DNA of 64,000 nucleotides, taken from assembly GCF_003595175.1 (NCBI RefSeq), contig NZ_CP032419.1, positions 2,294,001 through 2,358,000 of the forward strand, in the 5' to 3' direction. Of the stretch, positions 32,934 through 41,464 are shown piece by piece (the stretch's first letter is position 1; every line of letters begins with the position of its first letter). The translations under genes were made by a program, and so were the position numbers. The notes under the pieces are model-generated. The model had not been told where the DNA came from. It saw only the letters and a list, made by a program, of their open reading frames with translations, and did no database searches. Source of the stretch: Pseudomonas cavernae (lineage in GTDB: Bacteria > Pseudomonadota > Gammaproteobacteria > Pseudomonadales > Pseudomonadaceae).

Positions 32934-33550
32934 GGGCGCGACGCCTGGCTCGCCGTCCAGTCGATCAGTTGCCGGGCGAGTTGATCGCTGGCCTGGCCGA
33001 AGGCATTGACCACGGCTGGCACCTGCACATCCTGGCTGGGCTGGCGCACGCTGAAGCTGCGGCTGGCGACGATGCGCTGGGTGCCGCTGCGCACCAGACG
33101 CGCATCCAGGCGGATCACCGCTTCGGGGCGGCCGTTGCGGTATTCGCTCTGGAATGCCAGCAGGTTGCCGATCAGCTCCAGGTCGGCCTGCACATGCTGG
33201 TCGTCGTTGCTCAGCGCGGCGAAGCGGCCATCGGCCTGGAAGGCCTCCTGCAGGCGGTCGCGCAGCAAGGCCGGGGCCGGGTTGCTCCAGCGCGCGCCCT
33301 TGTAGTTGCTGATCTGGCTGCCCTGCGGAATCACCGCAATGCGCGTGCTATCCAGCACCTGGCTGGCCTGCGGGCGGGCGATGCGCAGCGAGCGGTCGAG
33401 CTGGTTGTTGCTTGCGCGGGCCGGCGTGGCGCCCTGCGGCAGCAGGTAGGTCTGCACCGTCTCGGCCTGCGGCAGCACCGAGCAGGCGCCGAGCAGCGCG
33501 ACGGCGCCGGCCAGGCACAGGCCACGGCCCCAGCGGGAAAGGTGGTTCAT
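32930..33550 (-). CDS. ABC-type transport auxiliary lipoprotein (PqiC/ABC_trans_aux type)
   Basis: This 206-residue lipoprotein has a signal peptide ending in the lipobox LLGAC (Cys at about 23). The ABC_trans_aux domain follows (YLLPQG, SLRIARPQASQVLDSTRIAV, SNYKGARWSNPAPALLRDRL). It is the outer-membrane-facing partner of an MCE-type lipid transporter, analogous to PqiC. The ATG at 33550 overlaps the MlaD stop codon (ATGA), so translation is coupled. The order permease, ATPase, MCE, lipoprotein matches a P. aeruginosa operon located elsewhere on that chromosome (PA3211-PA3214 by memory). Confidence 0.88.
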   Translation of the reverse strand: MNHLSRWGRGLCLAGAVALLGACSVLPQAETVQTYLLPQGATPARASNNQLDRSLRIARPQASQVLDSTRIAVIPQGSQISNYKGARWSNPAPALLRDRLQEAFQADGRFAALSNDDQHVQADLELIGNLLAFQSEYRNGRPEAVIRLDARLVRSGTQRIVASRSFSVRQPSQDVQVPAVVNAFGQASDQLARQLIDWTASQASRP

Positions 33551-34485
33551 GGTTGAAACTCCTGAGTCTGTTGGCGATCCAGCAACAGGCCGCTGGGGTT
33601 GTCGGACAGCCGCTGGCTCATCTGCCGCAGCGCGGCCAGCGTGCTGCGCAGTTCGGAGACCGCCGGGCCGAGTTCGCCGATACCCTGAATGCCGCCGTTG
33701 AGGGCGTCCTTGTTGGTGCTGAGGATCTGTTCGATCTCGCCGCTGGCGCGCTCCAGTGCCGCCATGGTCTGTGCGGCATTGTCGAGGATGCCGCGTCCCT
33801 GCTTGTCGACCAGGGCGTTGGTGTTGTGCATCAGCTCGCTGGTCTGCTGCACCATGGTGCCGGCCTGCCGGCTGACTTCGGCGAGCTGCTTGAGGGTTTC
33901 CTGAATGTCGCCGCGCTGCGAGGCGAGCACGCCGGTGGCCTGGTCGAGGTGCTCCAGGGTGCGGCTGACGCGGTCGATGTTCTCGCCGGAGAACATCAGG
34001 TTGGCGTTGGCGATCAGGCGGCTGATGTTGCTCACCAGGTCCTCGCCGTTGGTCAGCAGGCGCGATAGCGGCGACGGGGTGGCGACGATCACCGCCGGCT
34101 GCTCGTTGTTGGTCGCCAGTGGCGGGCTCATTGGCGAGCCGCCGTGGAGCTGGATGATCGAACTGCCGGTGACCCCGGTCAGAGTCAGGCGGGCGCGGGT
34201 GTTCTCCTTGATCGGCGTGTCGCCGCCGACGCGGATGCGCGCCAGCACCTTGCGCGGGTCCTTGGGGTCGAGCTTGAGCTGGACCACGTCGCCGACCTTG
34301 ATGCCGCTGTACTGCACCGCGCTGCCGATGGACAGGCCGGTCACCGCCTCGTTGAACACCACGTCGTAGAGGCTGAATTCCTTGTCCACGCTGGACTTGC
34401 CCAGCCACAGGGCGAACAGCAGGGCGCCGCCCACCGCCAGGACGGTGAACAGGCCGATCAGGATGTGATGCGCACGGGTTTCCAT
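33547..34485 (-). CDS. MlaD/MCE family substrate-binding protein
   Basis: This 312-residue periplasmic protein is anchored by one N-terminal helix (HHILIGLFTVLAVGGALLFA). The MCE domain spans about residues 38-115 (YDVVFNEAVTGLSIGSAVQY, VTGSSIIQLHGGSP), and a long helical region of about 190 residues follows, as in lipid-tunnel MCE proteins. It should bind phospholipid-like substrates and hand them to or from the permease. Both ends overlap neighbouring genes by a few bases, a tight operon. Confidence 0.92.
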   Translation of the reverse strand: METRAHHILIGLFTVLAVGGALLFALWLGKSSVDKEFSLYDVVFNEAVTGLSIGSAVQYSGIKVGDVVQLKLDPKDPRKVLARIRVGGDTPIKENTRARLTLTGVTGSSIIQLHGGSPMSPPLATNNEQPAVIVATPSPLSRLLTNGEDLVSNISRLIANANLMFSGENIDRVSRTLEHLDQATGVLASQRGDIQETLKQLAEVSRQAGTMVQQTSELMHNTNALVDKQGRGILDNAAQTMAALERASGEIEQILSTNKDALNGGIQGIGELGPAVSELRSTLAALRQMSQRLSDNPSGLLLDRQQTQEFQP

Positions 34486-35267
34486 CAGTGCTTCTCCGAG
34501 CTGGCGGCTTGCTGCGCCGCGCGGCCACGCGGGCCGTGAAAATACTCGCGGATCCAGTCGTCATCGGTGGCTTCGACCACCTCCAGTTTGTCGGCGACCA
34601 GCACGCGCTTCTGCGACAGCACCGCGACCCGGTCGCAGATGCTGTACAGCGTGTCGAGGTCGTGGGTGACCAGGAACACGCTGAGGCCCAGCGCATCGCG
34701 CAGGGTCAGGATCAGTTGGTCGAAGGCCGCCGCGCCGATCGGGTCGAGGCCCGCGGTCGGCTCGTCGAGGAAGAGGATTTCCGGGTCCAGGGCCAGCGCG
34801 CGGGCCAGCGCGGCGCGCTTGATCATGCCGCCGGACAGCGAATCCGGGTACTTGTCGCCGGCATCGGCCGGCAACCCGGCCAGCGCCACCTTGACCCGCG
34901 CCAGACGCTCGGCCGTCGGGCGGTCCAGCCCGGCGTGCTCGATCAGCGGCAGGGCAATGTTCTCGATCACCGTCAGCGAGGAGAACAGGGCGCCGCGCTG
35001 GAACAGCACGCCGAAGCGTCGTTCCACCTGCGAACGCTGCTCGGCGCCCAGGGCCAGCAGGTCTTCGCCGAACACCCGCACGCTGCCGGCCGCCGGCCGC
35101 AGCAGGCCGACGATGCTGCGCAGCAGCACCGACTTGCCGGTGCCCGAGCCGCCGACCACGCCGAGGATCTCGCGGCGACGGATATCCAGGTCGAGATTGT
35201 CGTGCACCACCTGCGGGCCGAAGCGGTTGACCAGCCCGCGCACCTCTACCAGCACTTCGTCCGTCAC
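34485..35267 (-). CDS. MlaF-like ABC transporter ATP-binding protein
   Basis: This 260-residue ABC ATPase shows Walker A GGSGTGKSVLL (about 38-48), the signature DSLSGGMIKRAALARAL (about 142-158, the SGGM variant typical of Mla-type ATPases), Walker B ILFLDEPTAGLDP and the switch His in VFLVTHD. The GTG at 35267 overlaps the permease stop codon (GTGA) and gives the conserved length. It energises the MCE lipid transporter. Confidence 0.93.
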   Translation of the reverse strand: MTDEVLVEVRGLVNRFGPQVVHDNLDLDIRRREILGVVGGSGTGKSVLLRSIVGLLRPAAGSVRVFGEDLLALGAEQRSQVERRFGVLFQRGALFSSLTVIENIALPLIEHAGLDRPTAERLARVKVALAGLPADAGDKYPDSLSGGMIKRAALARALALDPEILFLDEPTAGLDPIGAAAFDQLILTLRDALGLSVFLVTHDLDTLYSICDRVAVLSQKRVLVADKLEVVEATDDDWIREYFHGPRGRAAQQAASSEKH

Positions 35268-36403
35268 CAGCCCATCTCCATGAAGAACAGCGCCGCCACG
35301 GCATCCAGCAGGATCACCACGAAAATTGACTGCACCACCGCCGAGGTGGTGTGGTCGCCCACCGACTTGGCGCTGCCGCCGGATTTGAAGCCTTCCAGGC
35401 AGCCGATGATGGCGATGATGAAGGCGAAGAACGGCGCCTTGACCAGGCCGATATAGAGGTTTTTTACCGGGATTTCCGACTGCAGGATCGACAGGAACCT
35501 CGCCGGCGACACATCCAGCTGCAGGGTGCTGACCATGCCGCCGCCGACTATGCCGCAGAGCATGGCGATGAAGGTGAGGATCGGCAGACTGATCAGCATC
35601 GCTAGCATGCGCGGCAGCACCAGCAGCTCCATGGGGTCGAGGCCGAGGGTGCGGATCGCGTCGATCTCCTCGTTGGCCTTCATCGAGCCGATCTGCGCGG
35701 TGAAGGCGCTGGCCGTGCGCCCGGCCATGAGGATGGCGGTGAGCAGCACGCCGAATTCGCGCAGGAAGGAGAACGCCACCAGGTGCACGGTGTAGATGGT
35801 GGCGCCGAAGTTGGCCAGCACCGTGGCGCCGAGGAAGGCCACCACCGCGCCGACCATGAAGGTCAGCAGGGCGATGATCGGGATGGCGTCCAGCCCGGTC
35901 TGCTCGATATGCGCCGCCAGCGAGGTGATGCGCCAGCGCCGCGGCCGCCACAGGCTGCGCAGCAGGCTCTCCAGGGTCAGGCCGATGAAGCCGAGCAGGG
36001 CAAGCACCTGCTGCCAGAAATCGGCGACCGCGCAACCGATATGTTCCAGCACCTCGCTGAGGGCCGAGTGGCCGGACTCTCCGGGTTTGTGCGGGCAGCT
36101 GGTCAGCGCCTGGCCAACGGTGCGCAGCAGCGCCACGCGCTCGACTGGCAGGTCGGGGCTGTTCTGCGCCAGCTCGAGCAGGCGGCCCTCGCCGAGCCAG
36201 CGGCCGAGCAAGGCCGCACCGGCGGTATCCAGCTGACCCAACTCGGTGAGATCGATCTGCCCAGCGCTTTCGGCCACGGCGCTGGGGACGCTCTGCAACT
36301 GTGTCTGCAAATGGGCGTAGTGCGCCAATGTCCAGTCGCCGCGCACGCGCAGACGCGGAGGGCTGGACGCGGTTTCCAGTTCTATATTGCCTGCCTGCGG
36401 CAT
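35264..36403 (-). CDS. MlaE-like lipid ABC transporter permease with N-terminal STAS domain
   Basis: This protein of about 379 residues starts with a STAS-like domain (about 1-100, with IDLTELGQLDTAGAALLGRW). The MlaE/YrbE permease domain follows, with five to six helices and the family motifs REFGVLLTAILMAGRTASAF and FTAQIGSMKANEEIDAIRTL, and ends FFMEMGW. In canonical Mla systems the STAS domain is a separate protein (MlaB); here it is fused. The start at 36403 has AGGA at a good distance; the ATG at 36409 is possible. It is first gene of the four-gene operon. Confidence 0.9.
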   Translation of the reverse strand: MPQAGNIELETASSPPRLRVRGDWTLAHYAHLQTQLQSVPSAVAESAGQIDLTELGQLDTAGAALLGRWLGEGRLLELAQNSPDLPVERVALLRTVGQALTSCPHKPGESGHSALSEVLEHIGCAVADFWQQVLALLGFIGLTLESLLRSLWRPRRWRITSLAAHIEQTGLDAIPIIALLTFMVGAVVAFLGATVLANFGATIYTVHLVAFSFLREFGVLLTAILMAGRTASAFTAQIGSMKANEEIDAIRTLGLDPMELLVLPRMLAMLISLPILTFIAMLCGIVGGGMVSTLQLDVSPARFLSILQSEIPVKNLYIGLVKAPFFAFIIAIIGCLEGFKSGGSAKSVGDHTTSAVVQSIFVVILLDAVAALFFMEMGW

Positions 36404-36554
36404 GCTCATCCTGGCTTCTGCATAGGTGTTGAACGCTATGTATAGCTGCTGAATCAAGCCGGGATGAGGCGTGGTGCAATCTTTTCGCGCATTCCAGCGC
36501 TCTGCACTAAGCGCCTAGACGCGCTGATGGTGCGTGGAGCGCCTAGGTTGGCTT

Positions 36555-38222
36555 TCAGGCGGAGAGCAGCAGCACCAGCAGCAGGTTGAGCAGCAGCGAA
36601 ACCAGCGCCACGCCGCGCCAGACCTTCAGCGGTTCGCGCTCCAGCAGTGGGCGCGGGCGCACGCTGAGGGCCTGGCGTTCGCCCTGTTCGAGGATCAGCA
36701 GCCATTCCTCGGCGGTTTCGTAGCGCTGCGCCGGGTCGGCGGCGACGGCCCGCTTGAGGCAGTCGTCGAGCCAGGTCGGCAGGTCGGGGCGGTAGCGGCT
36801 GGCCGGGGTCGGTTGGCCGAAGCGCGGGTGCTGGAAGGCTTCGATCTCGCCGTGCGGGTAGTGCCCGGTGAGCAGGTGGTAGAGCGTCACGCCGGCGGCG
36901 TAGAGGTCCTGCTGCGGGCTGGGTGGGGTGCCGGTGAAGGCTTCCGGAGCGATGTAGCTGGGAGTGCCGGGCAGGCTGTGGGCCTCGTCGCGGGACAGTC
37001 CAGGGCAGTAGGCGAGGCCGAAGTCCAGCACGCGCAGCTCGCCGTCGTCGCCCCACAGCAGGTTGTCCGGCTTGATGTCGCGGTGCAGGATGTTGCGCCG
37101 GTGCAGCATGCCCAGGGCCTTGAGCAGGCGCGCGGCGATGTCCAGCCATTCCGGCAGGCCCACCGGGCCGTTCAGGCGCAGGTGCTCGGCCAGGGTCTGA
37201 CCGGAGTATTCGCGCTGGACGTAGTAGAGGTGCTGACGCTGCGGCAGCGGGTGGACTTCCGGGAAGTGCCGGCCGGCGACCCGGCGCAGGAACCACTCCT
37301 CGAGCAGCAGCGCCGGGCCGGCCTGCGGTTCGTCGGCGCGGCTGGCCGGCAGGGTTTTCAGCAGCCAGCGTCGCGTTTGGCCATCGCGCACGCGGTAGAC
37401 CAGCGACTGGCGGCTTTCACTGAGCAGGCGTTCGATCTGCCAGCCTTCGAACTCCTGACCTTCGCGCAGTTTCGGCGGCAGCGGCCAGTGGTCGAGTTGG
37501 GCCAGGGTGTCGCTCAGCGCACTTTCCGGCAGGTCGCCAACCTCCACCAGCAGAGCGCTGGCGTTGTCCTGGCTGCCGGCCAGGTGGGCGGCGCTAACCA
37601 GCGCCTGGCAGATGGCGTTGGGCTCGTCGGCATCCTGCAGGATCTGCTGGATGCGGTTATCGCCGAGAACGGCCCAGACGCCGTCGCTGACCAGCAGGAA
37701 GCACTCGCCGGCGCGCAGTTCGCCGTCGAGATAATCCACCACCAGATGCTGATCCAGACCCAGCGCGCGCTTGAGCACATGCTGCATGCCTGGCTGGTCC
37801 CACACGTGGTCCTCGCTGAGGCGCTGCAGCTCGCCGGCATGCCAGCGGTAGGCGCGACAGTCGCCGACATGCGCGAGGGTGAAGCGCCGCCCGCGCAGCA
37901 CCAAGGCGGTAAGGGTGGTGAGCAGTGGTTGACCACCGCCATTGGCGCGCAGCCAGCGGTTGTGGGCCAGCAACAGGCGTTCCAGGGATTGCGCCACCGC
38001 CCAGGTTTCCGGGGTGGCGTAGTAGTCCAGCGCCAGCGCCTGCAGGGTTGCCCGCGCGGCCAGGCCGCCATCGGCACACTGGCTGACGCCGTCGGCGAGG
38101 GCGAACAGGTAGCCCTTGCTCGCCGCCAGCGTCGGCGCCGGGGTGACCACGCGCAGGGCGTCCTGGTTTTCCTCCCGCGGGCCGGTGGCGCTGGCTTCGC
38201 CGAAGCGTAATTGCAAGGTCAT
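36555..38222 (-). CDS. bifunctional PP2C-type phosphatase/Ser-Thr protein kinase
   Basis: This 555-residue fusion has an N-terminal PP2C phosphatase (about 1-235, with REENQDALRV, FALADGVSQCADGG, LAHVGDCRAYRW and GSQDNASALLVEV). It also carries a Hanks-type kinase (about 260-520, HRDIKPDNLLW as catalytic loop, VLDFGLAYCPGL as DFG, GTPSYIAPEAF) and one C-terminal membrane helix (VALVSLLLNLLLVLLLSA). The same protein sits between nirB and the nitrate transporter in P. aeruginosa (PA1782), so it may modulate nitrate assimilation, but its target is unknown. Confidence 0.92.
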   Translation of the reverse strand: MTLQLRFGEASATGPREENQDALRVVTPAPTLAASKGYLFALADGVSQCADGGLAARATLQALALDYYATPETWAVAQSLERLLLAHNRWLRANGGGQPLLTTLTALVLRGRRFTLAHVGDCRAYRWHAGELQRLSEDHVWDQPGMQHVLKRALGLDQHLVVDYLDGELRAGECFLLVSDGVWAVLGDNRIQQILQDADEPNAICQALVSAAHLAGSQDNASALLVEVGDLPESALSDTLAQLDHWPLPPKLREGQEFEGWQIERLLSESRQSLVYRVRDGQTRRWLLKTLPASRADEPQAGPALLLEEWFLRRVAGRHFPEVHPLPQRQHLYYVQREYSGQTLAEHLRLNGPVGLPEWLDIAARLLKALGMLHRRNILHRDIKPDNLLWGDDGELRVLDFGLAYCPGLSRDEAHSLPGTPSYIAPEAFTGTPPSPQQDLYAAGVTLYHLLTGHYPHGEIEAFQHPRFGQPTPASRYRPDLPTWLDDCLKRAVAADPAQRYETAEEWLLILEQGERQALSVRPRPLLEREPLKVWRGVALVSLLLNLLLVLLLSA

Positions 38223-38248
38223 GGATGTATCCGAACTCTATGGCTTTC

Positions 38249-38319
38249 GTAGGATGGGTTGAGCTTGCGATACCCATCATGGAGACCGCATGGGTATCGC
38301 TGCGCTCAACCCATCCTAC
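38249..38319. repeat. double-hairpin intergenic repeat (family 2)
   Basis: GTAGGATGGGTTGAG...CTCAACCCATCCTAC with an inner GATACCCAT...ATGGGTATC hairpin, between the kinase and transporter genes. Sister of 32865-32933. Confidence 0.6.
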
Positions 38320-38326
38320 AAATAAG

Positions 38327-39538
38327 TCAGACGCGCGCGGCCGTGACCGCAGCCGAGCCCCAAGTGGTGCGCCAGCGTTGCTTGACGCCGTGCAGGCCGA
38401 ACCAGGCGACCACGCCGAGGCTGGCGAACAGCCACAGGCCGAGCTGGTAGTCGCCGGTGTGCTGCTTGATTGCGCCGAGCCCGGCGGTCAGGCAGAAACC
38501 GCCGATGCCCCCGGCCATGCCGATCAGGCCGGTCATCACGCCGATCTCCTTGCGAAAGCGCTGCGGTACCAGTTGGAACACCGCGCCGTTGCCGGCACCG
38601 AGGCTGAGCATGGCCATCACGAACAAGGCCAGGGCCACGGTCGAGCTGGAGATGTGGAAGCCCACCGCGGCGATGCAGATGGCCGCCACGGTGTAGACCA
38701 CCAGCAGGCTGCGAATGCCGCCAATGCGGTCGGCAAAGGCGCCGCCCAGCGGGCGCATCAGGCTGCCGGCGAACACGCAGGCGGCGGTGTAGTAGCCGGC
38801 GGTCACCGGCGCCAGGCCGTATTGGTCGTGGAAGTAGCCGGGCAGGGTGCTGGCCAGGCCGAGGAAGCCGCCGAAGGTGACGCTGTAGAAGAACATGAAC
38901 CACCAGCTGTCGCGGTCGCCGAGGGCCTTGAGGTAATCGGCCAGGGCCTTGGGCGCCGGGCGTTCGGGGGCATTCTTGGCGACGGTGGCGAAGATGATCA
39001 GGGTCAGCACCAGCGGAATCAGCGCCAGGCCGAACACGCTGTTCCAGCCGAACAGTGTCGCCAGCCCCGGAGCGAACAGCGCTGCCAGCACGGTGCCGGA
39101 ATTGCCGGCGCCGGCGATGCCCATGGCCTTGCCCTGGTGCTGCGGCGGATACCACTGCGAAGCCAGCGGCAGGGCGACGGCGAAGGAAGCACCGGCAAAG
39201 CCGAGGAACAGGCCAAGCAGCAGCGCCTGCTCATAGCTGTGGACGCCGAGCTGCCAGGTGCCTAACAGCGCGCCAATGACGATCACCTGGCCAACAATGC
39301 CGGCACTCTTCGGTGAGGTCCGATCGGCCAGCAGGCCCATCAGAAAACGCAGCACGGCACCGGCGAGAATCGGCGTGGCGACCATCATCGCCCGCTGCTG
39401 GGTGGTCAGGCCGAGGTCAGCGGCGATCTGCACGCCGAGCGGGCCGAGCACATACCAGACCATGAAGCTCAGGTCGAAATACAGAAATGCGGCGAACAGG
39501 GTTGGCGTATGCCCGGCCTTCCAGAAACTTGTATTCAT
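38327..39538 (-). CDS. nasA: nitrate/nitrite transporter, MFS (NarK/NasA type)
   Basis: This 403-residue, 12-helix major facilitator belongs to the nitrate/nitrite porter family. The signatures GIAGAGNSGTVLAALFAPGL (helix 5) and SLGAGNGAVFQLVPQRF (helix 11) are the two nitrate-signature segments with conserved Gly and Asn. The helix 2 Arg lies in LRFLMGLLADR. It imports nitrate for the assimilatory reductase. It is a single-gene unit with its own sigma-54 promoter and ANTAR-type leader about 200 bp upstream. Confidence 0.93.
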   Translation of the reverse strand: MNTSFWKAGHTPTLFAAFLYFDLSFMVWYVLGPLGVQIAADLGLTTQQRAMMVATPILAGAVLRFLMGLLADRTSPKSAGIVGQVIVIGALLGTWQLGVHSYEQALLLGLFLGFAGASFAVALPLASQWYPPQHQGKAMGIAGAGNSGTVLAALFAPGLATLFGWNSVFGLALIPLVLTLIIFATVAKNAPERPAPKALADYLKALGDRDSWWFMFFYSVTFGGFLGLASTLPGYFHDQYGLAPVTAGYYTAACVFAGSLMRPLGGAFADRIGGIRSLLVVYTVAAICIAAVGFHISSSTVALALFVMAMLSLGAGNGAVFQLVPQRFRKEIGVMTGLIGMAGGIGGFCLTAGLGAIKQHTGDYQLGLWLFASLGVVAWFGLHGVKQRWRTTWGSAAVTAARV

Positions 39539-39738
39539 CTAACACCTCATCCTGATGTAGGGCCCGGCGGTTGCGATTCACCGTGATCGTGGGCACGGCA
39601 GTCGCAACCGGCCGGGAAGGCGTCGTGCTTGTGGCACGCCGCCTGTGGCCGAAGCCACAGCGGGTTGAAAGAGTTACAAGCGGAGCGCCGGATCGCGGTC
39701 GCTCCACCGGCCCCGATCTCTGGGGCCAAAACGAAAAA

Positions 39739-39782
39739 ACGTCGCAACACCTGACGCCGTGAGGGCGAAGGGCGGGCGACGT
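39739..39782 (-). terminator. attenuator terminator in the nitrate transporter leader
   Basis: In the minus-strand RNA ACGTCGC pairs with GCGACGT across a 30-base loop, extended by AAA against the T run TTTTTT. It lies about 200 bp upstream of the transporter start. The 5' arm overlaps the ANTAR-type hairpin at 39777-39790. Confidence 0.78.
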
Positions 39783-39818
39783 CTTTGTCGTGTGTGGAGG
39801 CAACCGCCATTGGTTACC
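39777..39818 (-). promoter_or_regulatory. NasT (ANTAR)-responsive antiterminator leader of nasA
   Basis: Two hairpins: stem GGTAACC/GGTTGCC with hexaloop AATGGC (39799-39818), then stem CGAC/GTCG with hexaloop AAAGAC (39777-39790), eight bases apart. Both loops have A at position 1 and G at position 4, the ANTAR recognition pattern. The second hairpin uses GTCG, which is also part of the terminator arm, so binding of NasT should prevent termination. Confidence 0.82.
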
Positions 39819-39832
39819 TGTATCAGCTGTTT

Positions 39833-39848
39833 AGCAAAAGCTGAGCCA
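39833..39848 (-). promoter_or_regulatory. sigma-54 promoter of nasA
   Basis: TGGCTCAGCTTTTGCT on the minus strand has GG and GC 10 bases apart and matches the -24/-12 pattern. Predicted start near 39822 places the first ANTAR hairpin only about four bases into the transcript. Confidence 0.72.
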
Positions 39849-39959
39849 AGTCTGTGAAGCGCCAATTTTCAGAGGGGGCGACGCTAGGCGGGGCGGCTTA
39901 ACGATGCAAAAGGGCGCGTTATGCGCACCCTCGTGCGTCGTGTTGGGGCGTCGTTACGG

Positions 39960-40403
39960 TCAGTCGACCCAGTTGACCATGGGGAAGGTGGCACGAAAGC
40001 CCTCGGGCATCGGCACCACCTTGGACTGCTGATAATCGAAGAACACGAAGCCAGACTTGGCCATGGCCACCAACGCGCCGTCGGCCGGGCGGCTGATGCG
40101 AAAGATGATGTCGCCGCCGTACTTGTTGAAGTCCATCACGCCGACCTCGAACAGCAGTTGGTCGCGGGCGTGGGCTTCGGCTTTGTAGGTGGTGGCCAGG
40201 TCGGTGACGATGATGCCGGTGTCGCCGGACGTGACTTCCTTGATGCCGAAATCGAACAGGAAGCGTGCACGAGCCTCGGAGATCATCGAGATCATCGAGT
40301 CGTTACCCAGGTGGTTGGCACCATTGATGTCGGTGACCCGCACGGTGAGGTGGGTGCTGTAGCAGAACAGTTCTTCGGGGAATTCGAGTTTCAGGCGAGC
40401 CAT
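39960..40403 (-). CDS. acyl-CoA thioesterase-like hotdog protein
   Basis: This 147-residue single hotdog domain belongs to the 4-hydroxybenzoyl-CoA thioesterase/YbgC-like group. It has VRVTDINGANHLGNDSMISM (about 22-41; the ND pair is the likely catalytic region), a helix SEARARFLFDFGI and strands ending FFDYQQSKVVPMPEGF. The substrate is unknown. It is a monocistronic gene between the nitrate transporter and the alginate lyase gene. Confidence 0.82.
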   Translation of the reverse strand: MARLKLEFPEELFCYSTHLTVRVTDINGANHLGNDSMISMISEARARFLFDFGIKEVTSGDTGIIVTDLATTYKAEAHARDQLLFEVGVMDFNKYGGDIIFRISRPADGALVAMAKSGFVFFDYQQSKVVPMPEGFRATFPMVNWVD

Positions 40404-40503
40404 GGTCGATCTCGGGCGTTCGGTAGGACAAGGGGGGCGATTCTACCTGCGCCGCCCCTCCCGTGACTCGCTCGATCGAACTAGATGCCGCGCGGGCGGG
40501 GGC

Positions 40504-41193
40504 TCACTTGTGCGCCGCATTCAGCCAGTAGAAGGTCACCCGGCCGCCTTCGGTGTCCGGCCCATAGTTGTCCTGTACATAGGCACCGGCCTTGAAGTAG
40601 AGCAGTTGCTTGCCCCAGTAGGCACTGATCGGCTGGTAGTGCGAGCCCTGGTCGCCGTCGCTGCTGGTCACTCTGATGCCGAGATTGCCGCTGGGCGTCA
40701 GGCGCAGGTCGTAGCCGAAGCGCTCGCCGAGCCGGATGTTCTCGGCGATCAGGATGTTCTGCACCGTCGTGTCGCCGGGCCGCTTGCGCAGCAGCGCCTC
40801 GATGCGGCCGACGCCGTTGTAGTAGTGGTACTGCAACTTGAGCAGCGGATCGTTCTCGCTGCCGGGCTGGTCCTTGCTGTGGATCTGGCCGATGACGATT
40901 TTGTTCTTGCTCGGCACCTGGGTGACGGTCAGCACCGCGCTCAGGTAGTTGTCGGCCTGGGCGTAGGGCCAGTTGTTGAGCGTGCCGTCGGCTTGGGTTT
41001 CGCGCAATTCGCTGCGCGGGTAGCGGGCGTCCTCGCTATGGCTGCCGGTGACTGGCACCCAGAAAGTCACGCTGCCGTCCGAGTTGCGGCGGAAATACTG
41101 GCTCTCGTAACCGTTGTTGAGGCGGGCGGTGTCGATTTGGGTCGCGGAGGTGAGGGTGGGGATGCTGAGGGCCCAGGTGCTGAGATCGATCAC
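40504..41193 (-). CDS. polysaccharide lyase family 7 protein (alginate lyase)
   Basis: This 229-residue beta-jelly-roll enzyme cleaves alginate by beta-elimination. The three PL7 signatures are present: YPRSELRET (about 57-65), VIGQIHSK (about 100-107, catalytic Gln and His) and YFKAGAYVQDN (about 195-205, catalytic Tyr). It has no signal peptide, as in the P. aeruginosa homologue at the same place (PA1784), so its export route is unclear. It probably degrades polyguluronate or mixed blocks. Confidence 0.93.
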   Translation of the reverse strand: MIDLSTWALSIPTLTSATQIDTARLNNGYESQYFRRNSDGSVTFWVPVTGSHSEDARYPRSELRETQADGTLNNWPYAQADNYLSAVLTVTQVPSKNKIVIGQIHSKDQPGSENDPLLKLQYHYYNGVGRIEALLRKRPGDTTVQNILIAENIRLGERFGYDLRLTPSGNLGIRVTSSDGDQGSHYQPISAYWGKQLLYFKAGAYVQDNYGPDTEGGRVTFYWLNAAHK

Positions 41194-41464
41194 TGGCAGT
41201 CCTTATGAATGATGGAGACGGAAATAGCTCCTATTCGTGGCCTGGCGGCGTGACAAGTTCAAAAGCGCTGACGAGCGGAGTGGTAGCGATGGAATGGTGA
41301 GAACTGTATTTTCGTCAAATAGCGGTTGATAACGCTAAATATGATTGCAGGATTGAGTTTTGCTTGGGGGGATGTCGCGGAGGGGGCAGGCTGGATATGA
41401 AATATAGGGCAGTGAGCTATTAAATATTTGAACGTCCCTGTTCAATTTATATTGGTGTTTTGTA

